DNA of 64,000 bases, from NCBI RefSeq assembly GCF_000003815.2, contig NC_049987.1, forward strand, positions 14,635,713 through 14,699,712, read 5' to 3'. The notes under the pieces were generated by a model. The model made no database searches. It was given only the letters and a program-made list of their open reading frames with translations, and was not told where the DNA came from. Shown here piece after piece: positions 10,836 through 24,602 of the stretch. Source of the DNA: Branchiostoma floridae. Taxonomy: Eukaryota > Chordata > Leptocardii > Amphioxiformes > Branchiostomatidae. Numbering within the stretch: the stretch's first letter is position 1; each line of letters opens with the position of its first letter. Made by a program: the position numbers and the translations under genes.

Positions 10836-12873
10836 CAATAACCAAATAACCAAAAACCAATGGGAGCCCCGGAAAAGCTGACGTCACATTTCTACAAAGA
10901 GGCCCAGCAAGGCAGTTATGGGGAAGGAAAAGTACGATATAAAAGACAACAAAAACACAAAACGGACCACAAATAATTCAACATCATGCCTTGTGCATAT
11001 TTATCGGCATAGACTTTAATTTTTCGTTTCCGCAAACAGCCAAGCCGGGCCCGGGTTGAAAATGTGACGTAGGTCTAAACTAAGAAGCTGGTAGTACTCA
11101 GGCTAGAATAAATACATACATACATAAAATAAAGTTTGACAATATAAAACAGAAATGCATCAGTTCACTGATATTTTCAACATCATGTGTTTAGTTATAC
11201 GAACAAACATTGTGCAATTATCGAAATGGGAACATGTTGGAAAACTATTTTGTTAGATGGAACATTTTATGTCTCTTGTCAGAGGTCGACACCCCTAAAT
11301 AGGTAGGGTCGGTAGGCTTTTGGTACGATCCGTCGTAGGTCGGTCGGGCATTACCGGAAATACAACCTTTTCCTAGGCCTTGTTCTCACTGGTCTGTGAT
11401 GCGTTGGCGGCACTGCTGTGTTCTAAATTGAGTTAATGTTACCCTTGACTTTATAATGGGAATATTATACAAAACGTGCACGTATGACTAAAAAAACGTA
11501 AAAGATTCGTTTTGTCGATGAAATCTGCTGAGCGTACCACAGCTTTAGTGAGATGCCCCCCTTTGTACCATCATTTGATACTGAATGCGTAACTCTTGTA
11601 ACACTGAAAATAAGAGTTGTCCACGTAGCTTCTATTCATGTATTTTTTTTACACAAAAACAAAATGATGAAATGTGCCTTACCTTGAAACACGACCGCCA
11701 AGTGGTGCCCTTGATCTTGTCTTCAGAGTGTTCTATGTCCATCTTGATTTTATCGATGTCTTCATGCTGGCTTCTTCGTCAATCTTTCTTCTAGTGTACA
11801 AATGGTATCAATTATATGTATATGTATATGGACTTTCATACTGTTATCCGTTCTTTCTGGTGGGTAATCTTTAACTAGGTATACGCTGTAAAAAAGGGTA
11901 CTGATCTTAAACCAGATTGTGGTCATTGTTGCATGACATGTGCACAAATCTTGCATAACTTTACACAAAAATACGAGTACATGTTGTTGGCATTGATAAC
12001 CGAGATTGTTAATAAACACAAGCATGGACCCGTATTTCCCTTTTCCCTAATCTGTCACAGAATATGGCAGGCAACTAGTTGCAACACCTTATACTGTACT
12101 CTACTATGTCCGTCTTAGTACTAGTAGTCCGTACTCGTCGTCCGCCAAAACATAACTGCCAATTCAGCTTCGTCACTAGACTTCTATTTTGAAAAAAGAA
12201 GAGGGTTTATGAAATACATGTACTACAATGCCAATGGATACGCCTACATACCCTCTTCTTCAGTCACAATATTCGCCATCTTGACCCTCAAAAAATGCAA
12301 CGTGACATGTAGGCCAAAAAAAATGTTGTCTTTCTAGATAGTTACCCGACCTACCCTAGCCTATTTTAGGTTGACCTGAGCAAAACCTAACCAAAGTCGG
12401 CTTTGTACTAGGACTGCTATTATAATCAAGACATGAGTGTATGAAATACAACAATGTCAACAGATACACATACATACCCGGCTCTTCTTTAGTCATAACG
12501 TTAGTAATCTTTCTTCAAACAATGCAACGCGGCATGGACTAGTTACAGGTACACATAAACCTACTTTTCAAGTCATACATAACCGGCTAGCCACAAAGCA
12601 CAGACAACTGTCCCCTGTCATACATACCCATCAAACCTGCATCGTCCAATTTTATTTCGTTAAAAGACCATCTTAAACAAACTGTCTTCACAAACAATCA
12701 TGTCCCACCAAGACGCAAAGTTGAGGACGATTGCTCTATTCACAAGGCAAAATCAATTGAGCACATTGATATGTTTTGACTTGTTGTGACCTGTACTGAT
12801 GTACTTAGCTCGGTCGGGCAAAACTGTACAATAAAGGTCTTCATTCATCCATTCATTGACGTAGTGTAAAATA

Positions 12874-13079
12874 CTGTAAATGCAGAAATGTTCGCGGTGG
12901 ATTAATGTTCGCGGTTTTCTCGGTGACCACTATACCGCGAACATAAAACCACCGCGAACATTTTTCTCATGGTATTCGACTGCAGTCTATGGTGTTACCG
13001 CGAAATTAAATCCTCCGCGAAAAGTCCCTTTTCCCGCTACCGCGAAATTAAATCCCCGCGAACTTAAATGCATTTACAG
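12874..13079. mobile_element. MITE with TA target duplication (family A)
   Basis: Terminal inverted repeats CTGTAAATGCA / TGCATTTACAG are flanked by TA on both sides (12872-12873, 13080-13081), as in Tc1/mariner-type elements. The interior holds many CCGCGAA/TTCGCGG motifs. Other copies: 48686-48893 (opposite orientation), 27380-27571 (degenerate), 41323-41410 (partial). Confidence 0.8.
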
Positions 13080-13325
13080 TACCAGAAACATGAAGTTATT
13101 TTAGGAACGCACAACAAACACAAAGACCACATTTTAATGTTTAAGAAACATAGCTTTGATTTATCAACGGTTTGTTGAAGTTCGCATATATTATAGTGAT
13201 AAGTTTATTGCAAATACTTGCCCGAGGGCTAATTGCAAGTGACAAAAAATGACAGACAAATAATGGTAAACACTAAATAAAACAGTATAGTAAGCGACTA
13301 CTCTAGTCTAACTTAAAGATGTAAC

Positions 13326-13715
13326 TTATTGGGTTTGACTTCTTTTTCTGAGACAATGGAAGACGAAAGATCCCACTTTTTCTGTAATGTGTGGGTTTCG
13401 CGACGTTAAAAGGAGAGTAATTTTCTTTTTGTCTGTAAACGTGGAGATATTAGGATAGAATTTGGTAGCTTCTTTTAAGAGCTCTTTTCTCTCTTGATCA
13501 TAGAAGGGGCAGTTTGAAATACATGTAGAATGTGTTTCGTTTTCTACCATATCTAACGTACAGTATTTACAAGTTCTTTCGCACACGGGTAACTTCTTTA
13601 TATGTATAATATTTTTATATAATGACATATATAATATTAAAAACTGTGGGCATCTATTGCGTCTGTGGACATGTATTCTGTGGAATAAGATGTTTTTTTC
13701 TGGGTTAACCAACAC
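13326..13715 (-). pseudogene. C-terminal fragment of a non-LTR retrotransposon ORF
   Basis: Open frame of 129 residues with the zinc-binding C-terminal pattern of many LINE ORFs: CKYC (Cys-x2-Cys), then ETHSTCISNCPFYDQERKEL. No reverse transcriptase motifs lie upstream on this strand, so the copy is 5'-truncated. Confidence 0.6.
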
Positions 13716-16700
13716 GGCTATCTGGAGCCAATATTGCTTAGGTTGCCTTTATTGAATTCATATTACGTTGTTACCAAATACATGTACTAGTATGTGTAAT
13801 TGATACTACAGTGTGATGTACATATAGTAAATTAGCTATCCCGCCAACCACGCACAGTTGTACTTGAAGCGGTGTGTGTAAAAGTTATCTGAAACGCCGT
13901 CTTCTTAAAAACAAAGGATTATTCTAAAAAGGTGTGAGTGGACCGATCTCGATAAATAATAATGTAAATCAGCCGACAATCGAGCCGCGGACCGAAAGAG
14001 AAAATTGGGAGAACACCTTCGGAGAAAAACAATGGCGACGTCCAATTTTGCTTTCGCGGCGGTGACTTCCAGCTGACGCGGTGTCCTTTGTTTTACTTTA
14101 CCACGAAATCTCTTCTTTAGGAGGTTATGGTCAAGTCGTACAGCCATGTCATAAAAATCAGACATTTTTAGTCAGTAAAAGCAGCAAGGATTTCCGTGTA
14201 TAAAATGTGATTTTGGGGACGACACAAAACAAGACTAGGCGAGACAGTACAAATCTCTACTGTTTCGATGAACCATTTTGCGCGCTGTTTTCTCTCAAGG
14301 GAGTTAAATCCTTTAATCCAAGAATAATAATTCGCTACTTTACGGTAATGATTCACCCGTCCAGTTATACCGGGCTGATAAAACTAGTCTGAGACTAGTC
14401 GGAAACTACAGACGATATAGGTACAGATAACGAAACACCTGCAAGGGGGAGGGGGGCAATGGAACGATTGGGTCAGGAACAATAGATTTCGTAGAATAGT
14501 AAAAACGTGATCTTTTGGTACACTAGGCACATTTTTTCTAACAGAGTAGAAACTGGTCAAATGGAATTAATAACACACCAGAGGAGTAAGCCCGCCATAA
14601 TTTTTAAGATTTTATTTTGCAACCCATACAGGCTTTGTTTCTTTCACTCTTGACGCTTCTTTAAATCAAGTTGGTACAATTTGCTTAACTTATATGATAT
14701 ATCAGTATATCATATAGTTTTAGAAACAGAACAGAAAAGAAAAAACTTCAGAAAACGTTGATTTTTTTATGTGAAATAAAACAAAACCGAAGAGGATTTT
14801 CACGTGTATCAATGGGAACAAGTGATTTTATGAAAGGTGAAAACACAATGCTAAAACGACTGCTCAAAACATCACTGATTCTAGTCGATTGAAATTCGAA
14901 AAAGTCTATCTGAGTCACAAAGATTTTAAGCCGAACAGGAAATGTGTCTTTGTTGAGGTATTTCCTGCGTCCACCCACGTGTTTCGACCTTTAATCTTGA
15001 TGACGTAATTAATGTCATTTGTTGGTCAGTATTCTCGGAATTCAGACGACAGGATGAGCAACCGGACCGAACCAAATCCCTCGCTCCTATGGGCGCGCAG
15101 GGTAATCAACTAAAGTGCCATCTGCGAGTGGACACATTTTATGATTCACACACACCTTCCTTTTTCCTGTACCTTTTTGCTAATGAGGAGTCCAGTTCGT
15201 TACTTAGAAGACTTCCCAGGAGACATTTTGACAGAAAGATGGAAAGAATCGCGCCTCTTTCGCCCGAACGTGAGAAAAAATGGACGACATCAATCAAATC
15301 TGCTGTTTCAGACGTTGATGGATGAAGAAACACAACCCCAAGGACATATTTTTTTGCCTATCAATTTCCTTTTACCTACCATACTTAACAATAGTGTATA
15401 GATTAGTGCATTTAGATAAGACCTAGATCTTCTGTGACTTCTAGATCCTACTAGTATGTAGTCTCGACTTTCGAGATGACAGAGTGCTTGGACGATCTAG
15501 GCTAAAACATCATTGTATAAAACCTTGATAGTCTCTCAAAATATTCGCCAAGTTTTATAGCCTTTTGGGGATGTGAGTCATTTTCTAGAAGAGATAATTA
15601 GCATTTTATAGCCAATTGTTAGTTTTGTACGATTTTTCCTTACACTCTGACGAAAATGTCAGATTTCGTTATCAAGTTTTGCTATCGTCAGAACAGCCGC
15701 CGTTAGCTTCTTTATGCAAAGTATAATCTTGTCATACCACATGGGATTAATGATCAATCCTTTCTTCTTCTCAAAACGCTGCCATTTTTTTCAACAAAAC
15801 GACAAAATATTAATAGCTATAAGTAACTCCAGTGGAGGATTTTTGCCTCACATTACGTTCATGTAAATCGCTTTGCAACATGTCAGCGAATCGTCTTTAT
15901 GATTGGGAACAGAGAAACATGAAGGCTTTGTCTGAATCAGATAGCTGTAGCGGGGATCGCTTACGTCGTCGCCCGGCCACCTGCCGCGGTGAGAGAGTGA
16001 TTATCGTCCGGGGCTCCCCGAGGGTTTGTCGGGAATTTACGCGTGCCATTCTCCTGCCTAGACTCAATTAGACCCTTCTTTCCATCACCACGGTGGATTT
16101 TCACCTAAATGGCAAGACAAAGGCCAAACTCCCGGCAGTTAGGTTTTGTTATAAGGTGTGCATTATTTTGAAGTTCATCAAATCGAACTTCATCTGCATG
16201 TGGTTTATAATGTTATACTTGCCAGACATGATGTTTGTAACTTTGAAAATTCTTAGAGAACACTCCATACCGTAAAAGAGAAAGAATGCTCAATTTCGTT
16301 GAGAATTTGGGAGAAAAGAAACAAGATTTTTGGGTCTTTCACCTATATGCCTAGATGTGCAATAGTCCCGAAGGCAGCGGATAGATATGACAATCTTTTA
16401 CTTTTCTCTCTAAGTTGTAACATATGATTGGATATAGTCTTAACCACTTAACCAATGAGAACAAAGAAGACATACACGACCAACCGTTTCCTCGGGACAA
16501 GGTTGTTTATTCTTAGTCTCAGAGACGGAGTATAAAATATACCCCACACTAGGTGTGGAATAGACCTTCTGTTTTATGATATGGTTACTAAAAAAACTGT
16601 TCCTCCAAAACATGGCACTCTTTGGAAATGCGAGGCTCTTTTTTGGCACAACTCTCTTCTTTTGAATCAGTAAATACAGCAGCAATGCTCACAATATTAC

Positions 16701-18077
16701 AAAAGTCATTTGCATAGACTTATCCTTTCTTGCAACAAACAAATGCCAAACACAATCGCTAATGCAACATATCGCTTGGACTTCTTTTATCATCAAGTAT
16801 TTCATAACTATCTAATCGTAGGGCATCTACTTTCCTAAATTTCTACTCCTAAGAAAAGAAAAGTACGAAAACGTAGTAGGATCACATGACATAAGTATGT
16901 GTACAACATGTATAGTATAAATCAATAATAGTCGGAAAATGAGCAGCGAAGGATCTTACAAGTTACCAAAAAACGACGAAAATCCGCACACAACCCACAG
17001 ATGTTGTGGGGAGTGGGGGATATGCATATTCAAACTATTGCACAATAGGACGTGGAATTGCACATGGAAACGTGTGACGTGTTTTCCGTAACAAAGGAAT
17101 GTTTACATCTGTTTGGAATTTCGGGGATTTCTAATGGAAATGCCACTTTCTCGTGTTTTGGTTCGGGGTTATCCGAAAAAGAAATATTTTCAGTCACAAA
17201 GATTTCCTCAACGACAAAATGACGTTGCTACGACCGGGCACTTGTTTTTCTTACCAACTATCAGATAGTCAGACAACAACAAAAGCCGTTTGCCAAGTTG
17301 TCTACCAAAATCGGCCAAAGAAGCAAAGAATGGCAGATGGGCCAGATTATGAAAAATAAGCCAATCTGTGGCGCCAGGGGCACTGGGTTTGTTTTGATTT
17401 CCATTCAAAAGTGCCAAATTGGACTTAATTTGTAGCATTCGTAACAAACTTGTCCCCTTGTTCGAGCACAAACTGGCGAGATATTTCGTGACTGTTTTCT
17501 TGAAATTGACACAACTTTTATCTACCTAGCAACTTTTTACGTGGTTACAATTGCGAATTTGAACCCTTGTCCATAACACAAAAGTCCTAACAGAAACTAG
17601 AGATACAGCGTTACACTATTACATATAAATTAGTCTCATAACATAGCTGCCATTCGAATATCAACTAATAACTACCCGACACCCAAAATGTACAAGGTAA
17701 AGCGCTCTGAATACAATACTTAACTTTTGTCCTCAATTCTAAAAGAGGCTCACAAAGTTTACGTCATTTTTCATATCACGATGCGGAAAAAAAACTAGCC
17801 GTCCAATTTTTCAGGGAAGCAAGATGCCCTCATTTGTTGTGTTAGAGTTAAACTGTACAGACGCCAGAAGCGAAAACAAATCTGACATATCAACAAAAAA
17901 TAAACGGTTGCGTCTAGAAAAATAAAACATGGCTAGCATTACACCTAGCGGCCATCGTTGACAGTCCAGAACGTGGCTTACATAAGGCAAAACGTAGAAA
18001 AGTTGCTGTAATAGAGACAGCCCTTACAACGTTTAAACGGCTTTTTTGGCGACGCGTTGGAGGTGGATCTCTTACAG

Positions 18078-21000
18078 TTACTGTGAGGAGATGGCGGCAG
18101 GGCTGTGAGCAGGCATCATGACGTGGTGGTGATGGTGGCCGTTATGGGCCAGGTGGTGCGGGATGGGGGAGGGCGCTCCTCGGTGGATGTCGATGTCGTC
18201 CCCGCCGTTGTACATGCCGTGGCCGTTGGTCATCAGTCCGTTGCCGTTGACGTGCCCGTTGGCGTGGCCGTTGACGTGACCGTTCATGTGGCCGTTCATC
18301 CCGTTGACGGCGTGGTACGGCGACATGCGACGTTCCTTCTGGCGGCGGTTACAGAACCATACGCGCACAACCTATGTGGGACAAAATATTAAGAAAGTGA
18401 ATAAAAGACCAAAGCGTCAAAGAAAGCCATCGTTACTGTCGTTTCGATTCAAATAGTAATCGTTGTCCTAAAATATAGTTATTGGATGTGAAAGGCTCTG
18501 ATTAGTGATAATAAAGAAGAAATCAATCATTATCAGTCAACATCAAATTCTGTACGTGCTCAAAGGACGTTATATGAGACGTCCTTGCGTGCTCAAATTA
18601 AGAAGTGAGTGGGTCAGTTTCTAAAAGAAGGTGACAATTCCGTTACAAATTGAATGACATTTTCTAACTTTTGTTAGAAAAAAGTTGATCATCATCTTTA
18701 CCTCTTTGTCAAGGTTGAGTCCCTCAGAAAGTTGGCTAATCTCGATCGCAGACGGCTTGGGCTGCTTGTAGAAGAAAGTTTCCAATGCACCTTTCACTGA
18801 CACCTGGGGGACAAAATAGTCTGGTATCAGTACATGTAAACATTTGATAAGCTTTGCAGTGTCGTATTTACTTTTTCTTTCAATAGTAGTTATTGTTATT
18901 GAAAATCATAACCATCCAAATGATCAATCCTAGAAGCCTTCAAAAACAAAGAAAGGCTAGTTCAAAACAAGTATTTAGTTTCTGCTTTTGTTCTTAAAGT
19001 TCCAGAATGTCATTTCAATCAAACATTAACTTGGAATAAGTTACCATTATTAGCATTAAAGCGAATAAAAGTAACTAGTAAACAGTAGAAATGAAACTTT
19101 TGACTGATAACTCGTTTACTTCTGTGTTGAAATGTTATGAAGCTTTGAAAGTCGTCTTATGTTAGGCATAGCTTGGAATGGCATGGTCTGTCGCGTGGTG
19201 ACAAGACGAAAAATGCCCTCCAGTCTTAAGACCTATAATCAAGCAGTGATGACGCAGACCGAACACGTTTCGGGAAGTCAAAATGATAGGGTTAGAGTTA
19301 GACAGGAAATACACGCACTTAATCACATTAAACATCTGCACTAGAGGGTAGATCCGTAAAATTGGTAAGAAAAGGGGAAATGGAAAGAAAACGAAAACAT
19401 CAGAAATATACTGCAGTTTTTCAGAGGCACATTCGATTGGCAAAATACTAATAGGAAATGACTTTTTTGTCAAAATTAAAAAAAAGCAAAGAAATGGAAA
19501 ATTGGAAGCAGAACTAGAAATGGAAGAAGCAAAAACGAACCAGCAAAAACAACAACCGTGGCTTTGGTAAAATACTAAGAGATAAAGAACGAAAAAATAA
19601 AACAAAAACAATTCTGTGTCATTGTCAGAGAGTGAAACTTTGGGATTATGCATGCATGTATGATACCCGAATCAGCGAGGATTCACATGCATCGCCGCTT
19701 AAGCAGATCTTCATTAACCTCATCTCATACGCAAACGCCGCCTCTGTTTGTCCACATAATTATGGAAACTTCTATTATGAAAACAAACCAAACTTAAGAT
19801 CACACGCTGGGTGGTGGAGTCTTGAGATTTTGAGACACGTCAAACATTTCAGAAGAAAATTTCACGAAAAATAAAGTTCGTCCATCATTCCTAAGTCTAA
19901 GAAATAAAACTTCACGAAATATTAGAGAGACAATGTACATGGTTTTCTTTGTATGTTTTTGATAACTTTTTATACTCTTTCACCACGGGACGACCAAACT
20001 ACTTTGAATAAGCTAAACAAGCCATCTATCAAATGGACAGTTCTCAGTGAGGTGGAAGGCCAAAGTGCTTGTGATACAAATGTATCTAATTACCGCTAAT
20101 CATACCAAAACCAATCTTTATCTTTTAGGAACACATTTTTCCAGCTTCAGTAAAACGTGTTCTTATATACACTTTGAAAAACAAACGTACATCTATACCC
20201 AACACTTAAATAAACTTTATACGAAGGTTTCTTTTTAGGGGCACTTAGCAACGGACCACCTTGGTTGAAAACCAATTGGAAAGCACTCGTCAAGTGAGGT
20301 CAAATAAGAAGTATTTGTTTACGTGTTTATGCCAATAGTGTTTACTACTGGTGACGTTTTTGGAGGTTTTGAGTGTGGGGCATTGGAATGCCATGTGTAC
20401 TTTGTGTTTTTGTCATAATAATGATAATATTTTTTTGCGCAGCGCCTCTCAAAGTTACTTAGTTTTAGGTTTAGCGATACGAGAAACTAGTATTTGTGGT
20501 AGTTAAAGAAAGAGACTATACTTACTTCGATGCTTGTGCGTTTCTTGCGCTTTCTCCCTGGTGTGATGACCTCCCCTCCTAGCCCTTCGTCTTTGGGTAG
20601 AGAACCTGGGCTCATGTTGGAGTCAGCGGTCTCCAACCACTTCTGTAGAAGCGGTTTCAGCTTGCACATGTTTTTGAAGCTCAACTGCAAGGCCTCGAAC
20701 CGACAGATGGTGGTCTGACTGAGAACGTTTCCGTGGATCGTTCCAAGTGCTAGGCCAACGTCAGCCTGGGTGAAGCCGAGCTTGATTCTCCGTTGTTTGA
20801 AAACCATGGCGAATTGTTCGAGCTCGTCGGCGGTGGGAGACTCCTCTCCGTCCGCCTGTTCCCTGTCGTCGTCCCCCTCTGTGCTGGTTGAACCGCCCGA
20901 GCCGGCGCTGCCGTTGCTACGATGCTCGTTACCGTTGGGGATCTGTACGATAGGCGGCTGGGTAGCCGACGTGAAGATGCCGTTGAGCCCGCCGTGGCCG

Positions 21001-21497
21001 TTGACCATGCCGGTGTAAGCGGAGTGAGGGAAGGCGAAGCCCGCGGGGGTACCTGCTGTGGTTATCGGGGGGATGAAGCTGGAAGGTACGGTGGTAGGTA
21101 GCGAGCCGCCCGGTGGTGGGTAGCCTCTATGCAGACTTACCGGGTGGCCCTCTCCGTTCTCTCTGACCCCGTTGATCTTCCCGTTGAGCTCCTGCGGGTG
21201 CAGGCCCGCGAACCAAGGCGGAGAAGGCGATGTCTCTGACAGTCTAGCCCAAGAAGTTGCGTACGGGAAGGAGTGACCATTTCCCAAACCATTCGTACTA
21301 CTCTGGTGGCCATTCAGCACGTTTAAAGAGTGGCCGTTCTCCGGCGACTTGTGTGTACCGTGGTCTCCGAAGCCGTTGTACGGGGGCGGTATGCTGAGCA
21401 GCCCGGTCCCGTTCTCCAGATGAGGCGGCGAGTTACTCGAGGACGGCGAAGACGAGCTCTGGCTGAACGGGCTCGGGGAAGTCGCCATGTTTTCCAC
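18078..21497 (-). CDS. Pou3l: POU class III-like homeobox transcription factor (amphioxus Pou3-like)
   Basis: Minus-strand exons 20526-21497, 18702-18803, 18078-18371; all GT/AG, phase 0; 324+34+97 = 455 residues. POU-specific domain about 221-293 ([18 protein letters not shown] ... [14 protein letters not shown]). POU homeodomain about 315-374, starting [10 protein letters not shown] and ending in the recognition helix [15 protein letters not shown] with the POU-typical Cys in WFCNRRQK. The [17 protein letters not shown] signature and POU-specific sequence are closest to class III (Brn1/2/4), but the middle of the homeodomain ([20 protein letters not shown]) is divergent. Vertebrate class III genes are intronless; here two introns cut the homeodomain. 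Both flanks are low-complexity and rich in NGH/NG ([13 protein letters not shown] in the C-terminal tail). It should bind octamer-type DNA in the nucleus. The symbol follows the described extra amphioxus Pou3-like gene and is inferred; class III membership is surer. Confidence 0.85.
18804..20525 (-). other. POU gene intron 1
   Basis: A 1722-bp intron between the POU-specific exon and the first homeodomain exon. AT-rich with no convincing ORF. Confidence 0.7.
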
Positions 21498-22100
21498 TCA
21501 AACAACGCGGTCCAAACTCTGCAATTTACTTTCCTTACTCTCTGTATTATGCTAAGAGAAAACGCACACGACCGCAGGTGACAGGACTACCAAACATCTG
21601 ACAACTCCAAAGCCCCCACGGAAATTAGATTATTACCACCTCTCACATTTCTAATGACGTCGAATAATAATTCGTCGTGATTGGAGGAGACTAATTTGAA
21701 TTTGAATATAGCGAAGCGGCAGAACCTGTGATGACCAGTAACGCGGGCGTTGATTGGTCGCCGCCTAGGATATCGCACACTGTGCGCTGTTGTTTTAGCC
21801 ATTGTTCTCCTTCGGCCTAGCCTGACAATGACAGAGCCTTCCGAGGATTCCACAGCAACAGCACATTGCCTATCCTCATAAATATTCATAAACCTCCACT
21901 ACTCGCGATACCCCTTGTTTTCACTCGCTTTCTTCTTTTAGAGAAAGTTGAGAAAAACTTTGTTTTCTGTCGGCGTCCGCAAACTCACACCGCCAAGTAA
22001 CCGCCAATCGACGCGTGGCTGACTTCAGCGGGACTATATTATCAGTCCATACAGGAAATTTGAGGGATGAGTGTGGTTAGCTCACAGACAATCGTTAACG
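21498..22100 (-). promoter_or_regulatory. Putative POU gene promoter region
   Basis: Upstream of the POU start, with ATTGG (inverted CCAAT) motifs near 21680 and 21753 and moderately elevated GC/CpG. Start site not identified; inferred from position. Confidence 0.3.
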
Positions 22101-24416
22101 AGTTTACCAACTTCACACCATGGAGAGAAAACGCCCTGTAGTTATTAAACGGGTTGCCTGCGATCAATCATTTTCAAACTACCCCTTCCCCTGTACACAA
22201 ATCACATGCATACAAGTCCGGGCATTATGTTTTCACATATTTACATCTATAGGCAAGAAATAAAAGGTTGGGGCGGTGTCGTAATGTATTTCTGTGCTTT
22301 GGAAGTGGTCTGGGCGACTTTTGGGTGGCCATGTGTTCTTTTGGCGGCCGTGCCACAGCGAGTGGTGTGACGGGTGCCTTTTGAAGCGGCAGGCTCTAGA
22401 CACGAACATTTGCATCTGACTAGCACACCCCCGGTCTGATACAGCCGAAGGGAAGCTTCCAAAATCCACAATAGAAGTGTGTGAACTCCGTAGGAGAAAA
22501 ACAAAGAAGAGAAAATTAAACTGGCTTTTGTATCGTTTTTGCCAAAAGAGTGGAACAAGGATTTTTTAATCAAGGCGGCACAACTTTGTGAGACGCGGTC
22601 GTCCGATGAGGGCGCGACACCATTCTATTTGTCTCTGAACAGTTCTGTGATTGTCTTCATTCCAAAACATAGAAAAAGAAACCCCAAACTCTATGAACTC
22701 AAAGAAAACCCCTCAAACGGTATACTGAGATGAAGAAAAAGCTAGCATAGTTTGACTCTCGAATCATCTTCATTAACTTTGTTGTCAAAGAAAGTTTATT
22801 TCGTACATTTTTGTCCCTATGTAGACAAACGCAATCAAGAACGGCATTTTTTTTTTCAGACATAAAAATCAAGTCTACTGCCAAGAACAAGCCTGGCGCC
22901 ACAAAATCAAGCGTTAATCTCTCAAAACAAACAAACAAGCGTGGATTTTGGTAACTTATAATCTACTAGGATGATTGTTGTACGGCAAACAAACATCACA
23001 ACCTGTTCGCAGTTTTAGTTGTACAAGACGAATATTTTCTTTTGCGTCGACAAGACCGTGAGAACCACTTGAGACTGTCTGTTTGATAGTCCAAAGTTTC
23101 AATTACTTACATGTAATGTTAACTGTAGTGTTATACTTATAGTGTTGAATTGTGGACGAAGAAATCGAGTAATGATTGATACGACCGTTTTTGTTACTTC
23201 TTGTAGGGTTTCTCTATGGGTTTTATGCAGAATTTGTCAATATTCATGCATTTTCGTTGATAGAAATGTTAAAAATCTCACTCCTTTATCTTAGAAAAGT
23301 CCAGTAAATTCTAAATGATCATAATACCAAATTTCTGAAGTCAATACTACCACAACATTCGCGGTTTCATATATCATGGCGATTCAGAGATTCAATGTAC
23401 ACTAAATTCAATACTAGGTTGACCAAATGACCTATAGATAACAGCCTATTGTTATGGAGCAGTGTCCTATCCATTTATTTATCCTTTATGTATCGTTGTA
23501 CCAAGGAGGTTAAAGAAAGTGATTCTTTAACCTCCTTGGTTGTACATTAGCAATAGAATTTGTATATCTTCACACTATTTCAGCATGACACTGTAGTTAC
23601 CCGCCCAGTCACTCTTTGTCAAAGACCCCTATCGGAAATAACACAAAGTGCAGCACTCTTTCGGTTATCGTGTTTGACGATTAAAATTCCGTTGCGAGCA
23701 GAATATACAAAAGTCATCATGTAAAATGTTCTTATGAATAAACAACTTCACAATAACAATAAGATGTTACCGATTATCGTTTAATGAAGAAAAAGTTTTC
23801 AACATTTCAGACCCCCCTCCTCAATGTAGTGGGAGATTCCATTTCAAGCATGATGGGAAGAAAGATGGCGGGAAATTTGCCCAATATTTTTGTACAAACT
23901 TTATCAACTGCGATTTAGACGTTTTAATGTGCTTGATGTAGAGTTTGATCGAAAGAAAACACAGAAGTCGTGAGATCTTGAATCATGGAAGTGTAAAAAG
24001 CAATCAGGTGCGTCATTTTCTTCAGATGATGATGGCTCATAAGTGCAATAGTTGACCATGAGAGCCGGGGTGGGAGGGGGGCAGAAATATCCTTAGACTG
24101 GCCAACCATTGTTTGTTTGTTTGTTTGAACCTTTGTTTCTTCATGAAAGCTCACGTCAGCCTGCGGCCGCTTTTCCTTGAGGCTATGACTCTTTGAGGGA
24201 GGAGGAAAGTGTTATTTGAAGTATATAACAGAGATACAGTTTACATGCATATATATAGTTTAATGTAGTTGGGCCTTGCTGTGTGATTGGGATCTTCTAT
24301 CCACCCTATTACTAGTAAACATAATTGCTGATAATCATATCATACATGCCTTACCACAAGGTTGTTATAGTGAAATATATTATTGTGAAAGAAGCACGTA
24401 ACACCACAAAAACATA
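22101..24416. other. Intergenic region between divergent POU and MMS22L genes
   Basis: Mostly AT-rich, no gene recognised. It contains a perfect 17-bp-stem hairpin at 23501-23539. A 5' untranslated exon of MMS22L may lie here but cannot be placed from sequence alone. Confidence 0.45.
23501..23539. repeat. Perfect hairpin, 17-bp stem and 5-nt loop
   Basis: CCAAGGAGGTTAAAGAA (23501-23517) is followed after five bases by its exact reverse complement (23523-23539). Similar CCAAGGAGGTT text occurs near 10370, suggesting a short dispersed repeat. Confidence 0.75.
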
Positions 24417-24602
24417 GTCTCTACCAGACTCCGGATCGCTGGAAAATTGTAGAAATGGAACAAATAGAGAGGAAATAACCGGCCAGGGAAAAGCTCGCGA
24501 TCGCGTGCTGTTCCCTTGCCGGTTATATTCCTCTGGCCGGCTTACTCCTCTGATTTGTTCCATTTCTATGATTTTTCCAGCGATCCGGAGTCTGGTAGAG
24601 AC
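24417..24602. mobile_element. Hairpin MITE with long inverted arms and TA target duplication
   Basis: Arms start GTCTCTACCAGACTCCGGAT and end with the inverse; pairing extends through TAGAAATGGAACAAAT for about 50 bp. TA flanks both ends (24415-24416, 24603-24604). A CGCGATCGCG palindrome sits near the centre. It lies about 150 bp before the MMS22L start codon. Confidence 0.75.

Larger units (their letters stand above)
10131..18077. other. Long intergenic region between the EamA-type and POU genes
   Basis: It holds a simple repeat (10236-10280), a SINE-like element (10400-10835), short CATA repeats near 11115, a TA-flanked MITE (12874-13079) and a non-LTR retroelement tail (13326-13715). The missing 5' exon of the EamA-type gene may be here. 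Around 15960-16050 is a short GC-rich patch. I support no other gene. Confidence 0.5.

Noticed and set aside
15832-16071. ORF of 79 residues over a GC-rich patch
   Set aside because: No domain, no splice context, no recognisable homology.
18105-18392. Plus-strand ORF rich in Val, Asp and His
   Set aside because: It is the antisense of the repetitive NGH-rich last exon of the POU gene; no independent signal.
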